A stretch of DNA of 64,000 nucleotides, taken from Herbidospora solisilvae (lineage in GTDB: Bacteria > Actinomycetota > Actinomycetes > Streptosporangiales > Streptosporangiaceae). Under the pieces are notes generated by a model. That model saw only the letters and a list, made by a program, of their open reading frames with translations. It was not told the origin of the DNA and ran no database searches. Each line of letters starts with the position of its first letter. Within the stretch, counting starts at the first letter, position 1. The position numbers were made by a program, and so were the translations under genes. The stretch lies in NCBI RefSeq assembly GCF_009901565.1, contig NZ_WXEW01000004.1, positions 496,001-560,000 of the forward strand. The letters are read 5' to 3'. Shown piece by piece: positions 1 through 10,655 of this stretch.

Positions 1-1214
1 AGGTCGTCGAGCACGACCACCGTCGGGCCGCCGGCCGCGAGCGCGCCGAACACCGTGTCGTGGAGGTCGTAGAGCGCCGCGCCGGGGTCGGCGGCCGGCC
101 CGGCGACGTCGCCGGACAGCAGCGCGGCCGCCTCCCGCCCGTCGTCGCCCAGCTCGCGGACCGCCTGCAGCCAGGGCCAGAACGCGGGCGCGGTGTCGCC
201 TTCGGAGCAGCGCCCCCAGACCACCCGCAGGCCGAGCGCGCGGGCCTCCTCTCCGGCGGTCCGGGCGAAGAGCGTCTTGCCGATCCCGGCCTCGCCGGTG
301 ACCAGCACGATGCCGCCCCGGCCGCGCCGGGCCTCCGTCACCCGCTCGCCCACCCGGGCGAGCTGCGGGCCGCGCGCGATCAGCCGCGGCGCGGCCAGGG
401 TGGGCGCGGCGACGGCGACCGGGGTCTCGGGCGCGGGACCGGGCAGGTCGGCCGACTGCTCGAAGACGGCCTTCTCGATGCGCCGCAGCTCGGGGCCGGG
501 TTCCAGGCCGAGCTCGTCGGCCAGCAGGGCGCGCACCCGCCGGAGGGCGCCCAGCGCGTCGGCCTGGCGGCCGGACCGGTAGAGGGCCAGGGCCAGCAGC
601 CCCCACAGGCGCTCGCGGTAGGGGTGGGCGACGACCAGCCGTTCGAGGTCGGCCACGCACGAGGCGGCGTCGCCCAGCGCGAGCCGGGCGTCGAAGCGGT
701 CTTCCGACGCCGAGGCGTGCAGTTCGGTGAGCCGGGCGGCGACGGGGCGGGCGAAGGCGTAGTCGGCGAACTCGGCGAGCGGCTCGCCCCGCCAGGCGCC
801 GAGCGCGTCGTCGAGGGTCTCCAGGGCGCCCCGGTGGTCGCCCCTGACCAGCATGCGGCGGCCGTCTTCGGCCAGCCGGGCGAAGCGGGCCAGGTCGACC
901 TGGCCGGGCGGCACCGCCAGCAGGTAGCCGGGTTCCCGGGTGAGCAGCACCTTCGGCGGGGTGCGCGGGGCGCGGCCCGGTTCCAGGGCACGGCGCAGAT
1001 GGGAGATGTACGCCTGGAGCGTCCCCGTCGCGCTGGAGGGCGCCTCGTCGGCCCACAACTCGTCGACGAGCCGGTCGAGCGGCACGATGTGCCCGGCGGA
1101 AAGCGCCAGCAGCGCCAGAACGGCCCGCTGCTTGGGCGGTCCCAAGTCGAGGGGCCCGCCGTCTCCCGGCCGGACCTCGAACGGCCCGAACAGGCGAAAG
1201 AACAGCGGCTCCAC
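1..1214 (-). CDS. SARP/BTAD-family transcriptional regulator with ATPase domain (partial)
   Basis: The reading frame starts at a GTG at 1214, with an AAGGAG-like ribosome site 5 bases upstream, and runs off the left edge after about 404 codons. The N-terminus is an OmpR/SARP winged helix (residues 1-95). Next is a bacterial transcriptional activator (BTAD) helical domain (about 100-250) ending in the typical segment around DELGLEPGPELRRIE. An AAA/NB-ARC-type ATPase follows, with Walker A VTGEAGIGKT and the start of a VVVLDD Walker B near the edge. Proteins of this AfsR/SARP class activate nearby genes, often in secondary metabolism, by binding direct repeats at promoters. The gene is divergent from the FAD oxidoreductase, which is its most obvious target. 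The C-terminal part is outside the window. Confidence 0.9.
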   Translation of the reverse strand, partial: MEPLFFRLFGPFEVRPGDGGPLDLGPPKQRAVLALLALSAGHIVPLDRLVDELWADEAPSSATGTLQAYISHLRRALEPGRAPRTPPKVLLTREPGYLLAVPPGQVDLARFARLAEDGRRMLVRGDHRGALETLDDALGAWRGEPLAEFADYAFARPVAARLTELHASASEDRFDARLALGDAASCVADLERLVVAHPYRERLWGLLALALYRSGRQADALGALRRVRALLADELGLEPGPELRRIEKAVFEQSADLPGPAPETPVAVAAPTLAAPRLIARGPQLARVGERVTEARRGRGGIVLVTGEAGIGKTLFARTAGEEARALGLRVVWGRCSEGDTAPAFWPWLQAVRELGDDGREAAALLSGDVAGPAADPGAALYDLHDTVFGALAAGGPTVVVLDD

Positions 1215-1224
1215 GGTTCTCCTT

Positions 1225-1238
1225 GCGTCGATCGACGC
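1225..1238. promoter_or_regulatory. 14-bp perfect palindrome in divergent promoter region
   Basis: GCGTCGATCGACGC is a perfect inverted repeat in the 119-base gap between the SARP gene and the divergent oxidoreductase gene. It lies just upstream of the SARP ribosome site. It could be an operator or a leader hairpin. SARP proteins usually bind direct repeats, so it may not be the SARP site itself. Confidence 0.3.
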
Positions 1239-1333
1239 CAACCTTAAGCCGCTTCAAGTCGCATTCCAACTGCACGCCAACCCGGTCACAAATGGCGCGA
1301 TCGATCCTCGACGCAGACGAACGAGGAGGAATC

Positions 1334-2680
1334 ATGATCAACGACTTGCGGCAGGTGGTCCGCGGCCGTGTGCTGGCCGCCGGTGACGAGGGGTTCGACC
1401 GGGCCCGCGAGCCGTGGGACGGCGCGGTCGACCAGCACGTCCTGGCGGTCGTCGAGGCCGAGGACGCCGCCGACGTGGCGGCCGTGGTCCGGCACGCGAG
1501 CCTGTACGGCCTGTCGATCGCCACCCAGCCCAACGGCCACGCGCCGTCGGCCGGGTTCGAGGGGGCGATCCTGCTGCGCACCTCCCGGATGCGGGCGGTG
1601 CACGTGCGTCCCGAGGAGCGGGTGGCCCGGGTGGAGGCCGGGGCCTCCTGGCAGGAGGTGCTTACCGCCGCCGCCAAGCACGGCCTGACCGGCCTGGCCG
1701 GCAGCACGGGCGCGGTCAGCGTGACCGGGTTCGTGCTCGGCGGCGGGCTGAGCTGGTTCGGCCGCCGGCACGGCTTCGCGGCCGACAACGTGGTGGCCTT
1801 CGAGCTGGTGGACGCCCAGGGCGACCACCAGCGGGTGACCGCCGGCAGTGACCCCGACCTGTTCTGGGCGCTGCGCGGGGGCGGCGGCGACTACGCGATC
1901 GTCACCGCCGTCGAGATCCGCCTGTTCCCCGCCCCCGAGCTGTTCGGCGGCCGGATCATGTGGCCCGCCGCCCGCGCCGCGGAGGTGCTGGCCGCCTTCC
2001 GCGAGGTCACCCGTACCGCCCCCGACGAGCTGACCGTGTGGTTCAGCCTGCTCCAGCTCCCGCCGTTCCCCGAGCTGCCCGAGCCGCTGCGCGGCCTGTC
2101 GGCGGTCTGCCTCGACGCCACCTACCTGGGCGGCGAACAGGAGGCGCGGGAACTGCTGGCCCGCTTCGACACGATCCCCGGCGCGATCATGGACACCCGG
2201 GGCATGCTGCCGGTCGACCGGCTGGGCGAGATCTGCATGGAGCCGACCGACCCCACCCCCGCGCTGGTCACCTCACACCTGCTGACCGACCTCGACGACC
2301 GGGCCGCCGCCACGCTGCTGGCCGCGAGCGGCCCCGGCACGGTCGCCCCGCTCACGGTCGTGATGATCCGCCACCTCGGCGGCGCCCTGGCGGTGGCGCG
2401 TTCCGACGGGGGCGCGTGCGGCCACCTGACGGAGAAGTACCAGGTCCACGCCGCCGGCATGCTGCCCTGGCCGGAGCTGGCCGGGCCGATCAGGGAGCGG
2501 CAGGCCTCGATCGCGCGGGCCCTGGGCCCTTGGACGTCGGACCGCAAGGTGTTCACGTTCCTCGGCCACGACGAACCGGCCGACGCGGCCTTCCCCGCCG
2601 AGACGTATGCCCGCCTGCGCCGGATCAAGGCCCGGCGCGACCCCCTGGGAACGTTCCGCTCGAACCACCCCGTGGTCTAG
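1334..2680 (+). CDS. FAD-binding oxidoreductase, BBE/PCMH type
   Basis: This 448-residue flavoprotein resembles the berberine-bridge-enzyme/6-hydroxynicotine-oxidase class. The ATG at 1334 follows GAGGAGGA. The PCMH FAD-binding fold occupies about residues 30-205: the NGH tripeptide sits where the histidyl-FAD attachment site lies, and GGGLSW is the second FAD loop. The C-terminus carries the BBE signature ending in FRSNHPVV. The second covalent cysteine of bicovalent enzymes is not visible where expected, so FAD is probably held by histidine only or non-covalently. Substrates in this class include alcohols, sugars and alkaloid-like compounds; the substrate here is unknown. Its stop overlaps that of the convergent DUF4097 gene (CTAG, 2677-2680). 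Confidence 0.88.
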   Translation: MINDLRQVVRGRVLAAGDEGFDRAREPWDGAVDQHVLAVVEAEDAADVAAVVRHASLYGLSIATQPNGHAPSAGFEGAILLRTSRMRAVHVRPEERVARVEAGASWQEVLTAAAKHGLTGLAGSTGAVSVTGFVLGGGLSWFGRRHGFAADNVVAFELVDAQGDHQRVTAGSDPDLFWALRGGGGDYAIVTAVEIRLFPAPELFGGRIMWPAARAAEVLAAFREVTRTAPDELTVWFSLLQLPPFPELPEPLRGLSAVCLDATYLGGEQEARELLARFDTIPGAIMDTRGMLPVDRLGEICMEPTDPTPALVTSHLLTDLDDRAAATLLAASGPGTVAPLTVVMIRHLGGALAVARSDGGACGHLTEKYQVHAAGMLPWPELAGPIRERQASIARALGPWTSDRKVFTFLGHDEPADAAFPAETYARLRRIKARRDPLGTFRSNHPVV

Positions 2681-3363
2681 AGCTTGAGGACCTTGCTGTC
2701 GCCCGAGCCGGTCTGGATGACGATCTTCTTGGGGGAGGCCGGGTCGTTGGTCACTTCGAGCGTCTGCTCGCCCGAGCCGGTGTGGAGGGTGGCGTGGTAG
2801 GCGCCGCCGGGGACCCACGCGATGCCGTCGCCCGAACCGCTCTCGATGGTGACCGAGTCGGGGGCGGCGCCGAACCTCGCCTCGACGCTGCCCGAGCCGG
2901 ACTCGGCGACGAAGGTCTTGGCGAGCAGGTCGCTGGCGTCGACCTCGCCCGAGCCGGTGGAGACGTCGACCGGGCCGCTGAGGGCACGCAGCGTGATCTC
3001 GCCGGAACCGGTGTCGACCTTGACGTTCAGGCCCTTGGGCACCTGCACGTCGTAGTCGATCGAGCAGTCCTCGCACGTGTAGGCGAGGGTCAGGGTGCCG
3101 TTCCCGACCTCGTGGCCGTCGGCCGGCTTGTCGCCCCGGTAGTGGAGGGTCTCGGTCACCGCGATGCCGGTCCGGGCCGACTCGGTGACGACCACGTCGC
3201 CCGACCCGCTCTGGATGCGCAGGGTGGAGACGGCGTCGGTGACGTCGTACTTCTCGACCGCCTGGCTGCGGGGGCCGAAGTCGAGGCCGAGATCGCCGCA
3301 GGCGGTCAGGACCAGCGCGGATCCGGCCAGCAGGCCCGCGGCCGCGATGCTCTTCATTCTCAT
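2677..3363 (-). CDS. DUF4097-family beta-solenoid lipoprotein
   Basis: The protein is a predicted lipoprotein of about 228 residues: a basic start, a hydrophobic segment and lipobox LTAC with the acylated Cys near position 22. The mature part is built from repeats containing SGSGD/TGSGE turns, at least seven of them. They end in LKL and are typical of DUF4097 beta-strand-repeat proteins that form a short beta-helix. A CEDC pair in the middle could form a disulfide. DUF4097 domains occur on actinobacterial surface proteins of unknown role. Two in-frame ATGs (3363 and 3357) are possible starts and neither has a strong ribosome site. The further upstream start at 3399 would precede the signal sequence awkwardly. 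Confidence 0.85.
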   Translation of the reverse strand: MRMKSIAAAGLLAGSALVLTACGDLGLDFGPRSQAVEKYDVTDAVSTLRIQSGSGDVVVTESARTGIAVTETLHYRGDKPADGHEVGNGTLTLAYTCEDCSIDYDVQVPKGLNVKVDTGSGEITLRALSGPVDVSTGSGEVDASDLLAKTFVAESGSGSVEARFGAAPDSVTIESGSGDGIAWVPGGAYHATLHTGSGEQTLEVTNDPASPKKIVIQTGSGDSKVLKL

Positions 3364-3448
3364 GCCCACAGTCTGTGAGCCCGGGGCCCGCCCTCCCATC
3401 GGGGATGGCCCCCAGGGCTCCCTGAGAGGACCCTCAGGAACGCCCTCT

Positions 3449-3454
3449 GATAAT
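3449..3454 (+). promoter_or_regulatory. Possible -10 element of the aceB operon
   Basis: GATAAT, preceded by TCT, is a good -10 match about 50 bases upstream of the aceB start. It abuts the palindrome described next, so transcription would start inside that operator. No convincing -35 is visible. Confidence 0.4.
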
Positions 3455-3472
3455 CTTCCATTGGATAGAAGA
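3454..3472. promoter_or_regulatory. Putative IclR-family operator upstream of aceB
   Basis: TCTTCCATTGGATAGAAGA is an imperfect palindrome with arms TCTTC(C/T)AT and AT(A/G)GAAGA. This A/T-flanked TTCCAT..ATRGAA layout is typical of operators bound by IclR-family dimers. It overlaps the expected transcription start of the operon, which ends with an IclR-family gene at 8844. Autoregulation of the whole unit by glyoxylate or glycolate is the natural reading, but this is inference. Confidence 0.55.
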
Positions 3473-3502
3473 CGATTTCCGCATCATGGAAAAGAGTGGG
3501 CG

Positions 3503-5088
<1,586 letters not shown>

Positions 5089-5092
<4 letters not shown>

Positions 5093-6507
5093 CGGTGTTC
5101 GACCGGCTCGAAGCGATCTTTCCGCCTGACCGGGTCATCACCGACCCGGTCCGGCTGCGCACCTACGAGTGCGACGGCCTCACCTACCATCGCGCGACCC
5201 CGATGGTCGTGGTCCTGCCGGAGACCGCGGCGGAGGTCGCGGCGGTGGTGAAGGCGTGCGCCGAGTTCGGCGTGCCGTTCGTGGCGCGCGGCTCGGGCAC
5301 GGGCCTGTCGGGCGGCGCGCTGCCGCGCTCCGACGGTGTCCTCATCGTGACGTCGCGGATGCGACGGATCCTGTCGGTCGACCTCGACCGGCGGCAGGCC
5401 GTCGTGGAGCCCGGGGTGACCAACCTGGCCATCACCGAGGCGGTCCGCGACCAGGGCTACTACTACGCGCCCGACCCGTCGAGCCAGCAGATCTGCTCGA
5501 TCGGCGGCAACGTGGCCGAGAACTCGGGCGGGGCCCACTGCCTCAAATACGGGTTCACCGTGAACCACGTCCAGGCCCTGGAGATCGTCACACCCGACGG
5601 GGAGATCGTCGAGATCTCCGAAGACGACTTCGGCTACGACCTGCTCGGCGCGTTCGTGGGGTCGGAGGGCACCCTCGGCATCGCCACCAAGATCACCGTT
5701 CGGCTGATGCGCGCACCCGAAGCGGTGACGACCCTGCTGGCCGCGTTCGAGACCATCGAGGCGGGCGGGCAGGCGGTGTCGTCGATCGTCGGCGCGGGCA
5801 TCCTGCCCGCCGCGATCGAGATGATGGACGCCCTCGCGATCGAGGCCGCCGAAGCGGCCGTGTCCTGCGGCTATCCCGCCGACGCCGGGGCGGTGCTGAT
5901 CGTCGAGCTCGACGGGCCCACACCGGACGTCGAGTCGCAGCTCGCCGAGGTGATCGCCATCTGCGTGGCGACGGGCTCGTTCGAGCAGCGGGTGGCCGCC
6001 TCGGCGGAGGAGCGGGCCAAGATCTGGAAGGGCCGCAAGTCGGCCTTCGCCGCGGTCGGCCGCATCAGCCCCGCCTACATCGTCCAGGACGGCGTGGTCC
6101 CCCGGACCTGCCTCGGCGAGGTGCTGGCCGGGATCGACGCGCTGCAGACGGAGTTCGGCATCCGGGTCGCCAACGTCTTCCACGCCGGCGACGGCAACCT
6201 CCACCCGCTGGTGCTGTTCGACGACACCGCGCCCGGCGAGGGCGAGCGGGCCGAGGTGGTCAGCGGCCGGATCCTCGACCTGTGCATCCTGCACGGCGGC
6301 TCGATCACCGGGGAGCACGGCGTGGGCGTCGACAAGGCGCGCTACATGCCGAGGATGTTCACCGACGCCGACCTCGACACCATGCAGCGGGTGCGCTGCG
6401 CGTTCGACCCCGGCGGCCGGTCGAACCCGGGCAAGGTGTTCCCGACGCCGCGGCTCTGCGGCGAGGTGCCCCGCGTCCGCAAGGGATCACCCGGGGAGAT
6501 CTTCTGA
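5089..6507 (+). CDS. glcD: Glycolate oxidase subunit GlcD (FAD-linked)
   Basis: This 472-residue FAD-linked oxidase overlaps the aceB stop by four bases (GTGA). It shows the PCMH FAD-binding fold with the [13 protein letters not shown] pyrophosphate loop, [21 protein letters not shown], and the C-terminal vanillyl-alcohol-oxidase-type half carrying [13 protein letters not shown] and [10 protein letters not shown]. With GlcE and GlcF it oxidises glycolate (or D-lactate-like 2-hydroxy acids) to glyoxylate and passes electrons to the respiratory chain. The upstream malate synthase would consume the glyoxylate. D-lactate dehydrogenase is the main alternative for GlcD-like proteins alone, but the complete glcDEF set argues for glycolate. 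Confidence 0.93.
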
Positions 6508-7619
6508 TGCTGGGCCACACGAGGGTGACGGTCCGCGACGGCGGCCCCGCCGACGCGGTGGGCGGGGTGGTCCCCCGCTGGGTCGCGCTGCCCGAGAGCC
6601 TCGAAGAGGTCTCGGTCGTGCTGGGCGCCTGCGCCGACGGCGGGCTGGCCGTGACCCCGGCCGGAGGGCGCACCAAGCTCTGCTGGGCGGCCCCGCCGGA
6701 GCGCCTCGACGTGCTGCTCGACCTGTCGGCCATGCACGAGGTCCTCGAACACGTGGCGGGCGACCTGGTGGTCCGCGTCCAGGCGGGCATCACGACGGCC
6801 CGGCTGGCCGAGGTGCTGGCCAAGTCGGGGCAGGAGCTGGCGCTCGACGTGCCGTTCCCGGGGGCGACCATCGGGGGCACCCTGGCCGCCCCGTCGCCGG
6901 GCCCGCGCGCCTACCGCTACGGCAACGCCCGCGACCTGCTGCTCGGGGTGACGGTCGTGCTGGCCGACGGCACGATCGCGCGGGCCGGCGGCAAGGTGGT
7001 GAAGAACGTCGCCGGCTACGACCTCGGCAAGTTGTTCACCGGCTCCTACGGCACCCTGGGCGTGATCGCCGAGGCGACGTTCCGGCTCCACCCGCTGCCC
7101 GCCGACCGCCGCTGGCTCACCTTCGGGTGCGAGGGCTGGGAGGACGCCGGGGCGCTGCTGCGGTCGCAGCTCGAACCGAGCGCCGTCGAGATCGACCACC
7201 CGGCCGAGGGCCTGACGACGGTGGCGGCCCTGTTCGAGGGCTCGGCGGCCGGCGACCGCGCCGAGGCCGCCCGTGAGGTGCTCGGGGGCGGCGAGGTGCA
7301 CGCCGACGCGCCATCGTGGTGGGGCCGTCCGCCGGGCCTGCCGCTCGCGTCGCTGCGCTGCCGCGTGGCGCCCCACGTGCCGGAGGGGGTGTCGGTACGC
7401 GGCTCGCTCGCCACCGGCGTCTACCTGGCCTCCGGCGTGACCGATCTCGACGCGTGGCGTTCGCGGCTGCCCGCCGACGCCCGTCTGGTGGGCCTGGCCG
7501 GTGACTTCACCGGCGACCGGTGGGGCCCGATCCCGTCGCTGCCGCTGATGCGGCGGGTCAAGGAGCGGTTCGACCCCGAGCGGCGCATGTCGCCGGGCCG
7601 GCTCGCGGGAGGCGTCTGA
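6507..7619 (+). CDS. glcE: Glycolate oxidase FAD-binding subunit GlcE
   Basis: This 370-residue protein with a PCMH FAD-binding domain starts at an ATG overlapping the glcD stop by one base (TGATG). Features typical of GlcE are the TPAGGRTKL loop, PGATIGGTLAAPSPGPRAYRYG, and the GGKVVKNVAGYDLGKLFTGSYGTLG segment. It is shorter than GlcD, lacking most of the catalytic C-terminal half, but ends with a similar MRRVKERFDPERRMSPGR tail. It is the second flavin subunit of the membrane-associated glycolate oxidase. A GGGGAG ribosome site lies inside the end of glcD. Confidence 0.92.
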   Translation: MLGHTRVTVRDGGPADAVGGVVPRWVALPESLEEVSVVLGACADGGLAVTPAGGRTKLCWAAPPERLDVLLDLSAMHEVLEHVAGDLVVRVQAGITTARLAEVLAKSGQELALDVPFPGATIGGTLAAPSPGPRAYRYGNARDLLLGVTVVLADGTIARAGGKVVKNVAGYDLGKLFTGSYGTLGVIAEATFRLHPLPADRRWLTFGCEGWEDAGALLRSQLEPSAVEIDHPAEGLTTVAALFEGSAAGDRAEAAREVLGGGEVHADAPSWWGRPPGLPLASLRCRVAPHVPEGVSVRGSLATGVYLASGVTDLDAWRSRLPADARLVGLAGDFTGDRWGPIPSLPLMRRVKERFDPERRMSPGRLAGGV

Positions 7620-7620
7620 C

Positions 7621-8847
7621 ATGGACCCAGAGCTGATCAAAGACTGCGTGCACTGCGGCTTCTGCCTGCCGACGTGCCCGACCTACGTGTTGTGGGGCGA
7701 GGAGATGGACTCCCCCCGCGGCCGCATCCACCTGATGGCCCAGCACAACGAGGGCGTCCCGATGTCGCCCGAGATGGCCGGCCACTTCGACGCGTGCCTG
7801 GGCTGCATGGCGTGCGTGACGGCGTGCCCTTCGGGGGTTCAGTACGACCGCCTCATCGAGCACACCCGCCCGGTCGTCGAGCGGGAGCACACCCGCGAAC
7901 CCCGTGACCGGGCGGTCCGGGCGCTGGTGTTCGCCTTGTTCCCCTATCCGCGGCGGTTGCGCCTGGTCAAGCCGTTCACCCGGCTCAACCGGCGGCTCGC
8001 GCCGTTCCTGGAGCGGGTGCATCCGACACTCGGGGCGCTGGCCGAGCTCACGCCGCCCCGGTCGCGCACCAGGCCACTGCCCGCGCTCGTCCGGGCGCGG
8101 GGGCGGCGGCGGGCACGGGTTGGGTTGCTGACCGGGTGTGTGCAGGGGGCGTTCTTCCCCGACGTGAACCGGGCGACGGCGCGGGTGCTCGCGCTCGAAG
8201 GCTGCGACGTGGTGATCCCCCGAGGTCAGGGGTGCTGCGGGGCGTTGTCCCTGCATTCCGGGTACGACGCGCGCACGTTCGCCAAGAAGACCATCGCCAC
8301 CTTCGAGAAGGCGGGCGTCGACACCGTCGTGGTGAACGCCGCCGGCTGCGGGTCGTCGATGAAGGACTACGCCGACGTGCTGGCCGACGATCCCGACTGG
8401 CGGCTCCGGGCGTCCCGGCTGAAGGTCCGCGACCTGGCCGAATACCTGGTCGAACTGGGCCCGGTGGCCGAACGCCACCCGCTGCCGCTGACCGTGGCCT
8501 ACCACGACGCCTGCCACCTGGCCCATGCGCAGGGGGTGCGGGCGCAGCCGCGTGAGCTGCTGGGCGAGATCCCCGACCTGAAGGTGCGGGAGATCTCCGA
8601 GTCGGCCATCTGCTGCGGGTCGGCCGGCACCTACAACCTCTTCCAGCCCGCCCCGGCGCGGGAGCTGGGGGAACGCAAGGCGGTCCGGGTCGAGGAGACC
8701 GGCGCCGACCTGCTCGTGTCCGCCAACCCCGGCTGCACCATGCAGATCACGACCGCCATGCGGCGGCTCGGCCGCCCGCCCATCCCCGTCGCGCACACCG
8801 CCCAGGTCCTCGACGCCTCGCTCCGGGGGCTGGGGACGGTACGGTGA
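7621..8847 (+). CDS. glcF: Glycolate oxidase iron-sulfur subunit GlcF
   Basis: The 408-residue protein begins one base after the glcE stop. Two ferredoxin-type 4Fe-4S motifs are near the N-terminus (CVHCGFCLPTCP and CLGCMACVTACP). Two CCG (DUF3390/heterodisulfide-reductase-like) domains follow, with GCCGALSLHSG and ICCGSAGTYN as their cysteine signatures. It would carry electrons from the GlcD/GlcE flavins to the quinone pool. The 3' end overlaps the iclR start by four bases, so the regulator is translationally coupled to the enzyme genes. Confidence 0.93.
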   Translation: MDPELIKDCVHCGFCLPTCPTYVLWGEEMDSPRGRIHLMAQHNEGVPMSPEMAGHFDACLGCMACVTACPSGVQYDRLIEHTRPVVEREHTREPRDRAVRALVFALFPYPRRLRLVKPFTRLNRRLAPFLERVHPTLGALAELTPPRSRTRPLPALVRARGRRRARVGLLTGCVQGAFFPDVNRATARVLALEGCDVVIPRGQGCCGALSLHSGYDARTFAKKTIATFEKAGVDTVVVNAAGCGSSMKDYADVLADDPDWRLRASRLKVRDLAEYLVELGPVAERHPLPLTVAYHDACHLAHAQGVRAQPRELLGEIPDLKVREISESAICCGSAGTYNLFQPAPARELGERKAVRVEETGADLLVSANPGCTMQITTAMRRLGRPPIPVAHTAQVLDASLRGLGTVR

Positions 8848-9587
8848 GCGTCCAGTCGGTCGAGCGCGCGCTCGACGTGCTCGAAGCCCTGGCCGACCAC
8901 GGCGGCGAGGCGGGCCTGTCGGAGATCGCGGCCCGGACCGGGCTGCCCTACGGCACCATCCACCGCCTGCTCCAGACCCTCCTCCTGCGCGGGTACGTCC
9001 GGCAGGAGTCCGACCGGCGTTACGCGCTGGGCGGCGCGCTCGTCCGGATCGGCGGCGCGGCCGAACGGCTGGTGGGTTCGTGGGCCGAGCCCTACCTGGC
9101 CAAGATGGTCGAACTGTCCGGCGAGACCGCCAACATGGCCGTCCTGGAGGGCGACTTCGTGGTGTACGTCGCCCAGGTCCCCTCCCCCCGGCGGCTGCGG
9201 ATGTTCGCCGAGGTCGGCCGCCGGGTGCTGCCCCACAGCACCGCCGTCGGCAAGGTCCTGCTGGCCGACCACCCGAACGCGGCGGCGGTGTTCGAGCGGA
9301 CCGGCCTCCCCCGGCGGACCGACCGCACCATCACCACCGTCGGGGCCATGATGACCGAGTTGTCGCTCGTGGCCGACCGGGGATACGCCATGGACCTCGG
9401 CGAGGAGGAGTCGGGCGTCCATTGCCTGGCGGTCCCGGTGGCCGACGGCGCGCGGGTGGTGGCGGCCATGTCGGTGTCCGGGCCGGCCGAGCGCATCTCC
9501 GCCCTCGACCGCGACGAACTGGCCCGGGGCCTGCGGAAGATCGCCGACGACTTCGGCGCGGAGGTCTTCGCCCCCAGACCCGGCTGA
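8844..9587 (+). CDS. IclR-family transcriptional regulator
   Basis: The 247-residue protein has an N-terminal winged helix-turn-helix (residues 1-65, including LSEIAARTGLPYGTIHRLLQTL) and a C-terminal IclR effector-binding GAF-like domain (about 80-245, with LPHSTAVGKVLLA and the ESGVHCLAVPV motif carrying the ligand-pocket Cys). IclR proteins that control glyoxylate, allantoin or glycolate genes usually repress in the absence of their small-acid ligand. It is the last gene of the aceB-glcDEF unit and starts at a GTG overlapping glcF. The palindrome at 3454-3472 is its likely operator. Confidence 0.92.
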   Translation: MSVQSVERALDVLEALADHGGEAGLSEIAARTGLPYGTIHRLLQTLLLRGYVRQESDRRYALGGALVRIGGAAERLVGSWAEPYLAKMVELSGETANMAVLEGDFVVYVAQVPSPRRLRMFAEVGRRVLPHSTAVGKVLLADHPNAAAVFERTGLPRRTDRTITTVGAMMTELSLVADRGYAMDLGEEESGVHCLAVPVADGARVVAAMSVSGPAERISALDRDELARGLRKIADDFGAEVFAPRPG

Positions 9588-9617
9588 TCTGTCGGGCGGC
9601 GGGGCTAGGTTGAGGGC

Positions 9618-9830
9618 ATGTGCCGAAGCATCAAGACCCTGCGCCCGCCCTACGCCGACGACGTGACCGACAACGACATCGAGGCCGCGGCGCTCCAGTA
9701 CGTCCGCAAGATCAGCGGCTTCCGCGCCCCCGCCGCCCACAACGCGGCGGCCTTCAACGACGCGGTCGCCGAGATCACCGCCGCGAGCGCGAAACTGCTC
9801 GCGGCACTGGAGGTTCGAGGCGGGAGATGA
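9618..9830 (+). CDS. DUF2277 family protein
   Basis: This 70-residue protein begins MCRSIKTLRPP, the hallmark of DUF2277, and contains the conserved YVRKISGFR and helical tail. The family is small and cytosolic, with no established function. A TGAGGG ribosome site precedes the ATG. It stands alone between the IclR operon and the convergent HNH gene. Confidence 0.9.
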   Translation: MCRSIKTLRPPYADDVTDNDIEAAALQYVRKISGFRAPAAHNAAAFNDAVAEITAASAKLLAALEVRGGR

Positions 9831-9845
9831 CTAGGCGCCCCGTGG

Positions 9846-10604
9846 TCAGGCACACTGCGTGAGCATGATGTCCTTGTCAGCCGTGGTGACCGGCAGCTCA
9901 TACTTGAGCGCCACCTGGGCGAACCTCACCACGTAGGAGCAGCGGATCTTCCGCACCGGCGGTAACCACGACGCCGGGCCGGAGTCGCTCTTCGAGCCGT
10001 TCGTCGAGCCGTCGACCGGGATCAGGTTGAGCGGATCGTTGGCCAGCCGCTTGCGCTCGGCCTCGCTCCACCGCGAGGAACCCATCTGCCAGCTGTACGA
10101 CAGCGGGATCACGTGGTCGATCTGGACCTCGGCCGCGTCCTCCTTGCGCCAGTCGATGGTCTTGCCCGTGTAGGGGTCGTCGAGGGTCATCGACACCACC
10201 ACGCAGTCGGAGCCGCTGCGGAACTCGACGTCCTCGCCGTCGCGCTGGAGGAGGTCGTTGCGGGTGTCGCAGCCGTTCCGGGCGAGGGGGATGCCGTCGG
10301 CGTTGTCGGCCCAGGCGTAGCCGAAGTCCTCCCGGTCGTAACCGGTTCGCGGGCCGCGCCCCTTGGTCTCGACCTTCTCGATGAGCTCCCGGGCCTCCTT
10401 ACGGTCGGCCTCCGAGGTGATCGCCGCCAGACCGGGCTTGGTGCCCTCGGGGTTGTCGAGGGGGTTGGTCCCGGACGACGACCCCCCGCCCTTCGTGTCG
10501 CCGGGCGGCGCCGCCGCCTCGATCGCGCCGCAGCCCGACACGAGTAATCCCGCCAGCACGAACCCGGCGCCCAGTCTGCGCAGCACCGCCCACCCCCAGG
10601 TCAT
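9846..10604 (-). CDS. Lipoprotein with HNH endonuclease (DUF1524/GmrSD-C-like) domain
   Basis: Starting at ATG 10604, the 252-residue protein has a signal sequence with lipobox VSGC (Cys near 25), a Ser/Gly/Thr-rich linker, and an HNH nuclease-like domain. The IDHVIPLSYSW and NDPLNLIPVDGSTNGSK blocks correspond to the His and Asn parts of the HNH metal site. Two CDTRN/SDC cysteines may form a disulfide. This arrangement is common in actinobacterial secreted HNH proteins, proposed to act as extracellular nucleases; the natural substrate is unknown. An upstream in-frame ATG at 10637 would add 11 residues before the signal and is less likely. Confidence 0.85.
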   Translation of the reverse strand: MTWGWAVLRRLGAGFVLAGLLVSGCGAIEAAAPPGDTKGGGSSSGTNPLDNPEGTKPGLAAITSEADRKEARELIEKVETKGRGPRTGYDREDFGYAWADNADGIPLARNGCDTRNDLLQRDGEDVEFRSGSDCVVVSMTLDDPYTGKTIDWRKEDAAEVQIDHVIPLSYSWQMGSSRWSEAERKRLANDPLNLIPVDGSTNGSKSDSGPASWLPPVRKIRCSYVVRFAQVALKYELPVTTADKDIMLTQCA

Positions 10605-10655
10605 GAAATTGCCTGCCCAGGTATAGCAAATGCCCAAATTTCCGGCTTTAAGAGG

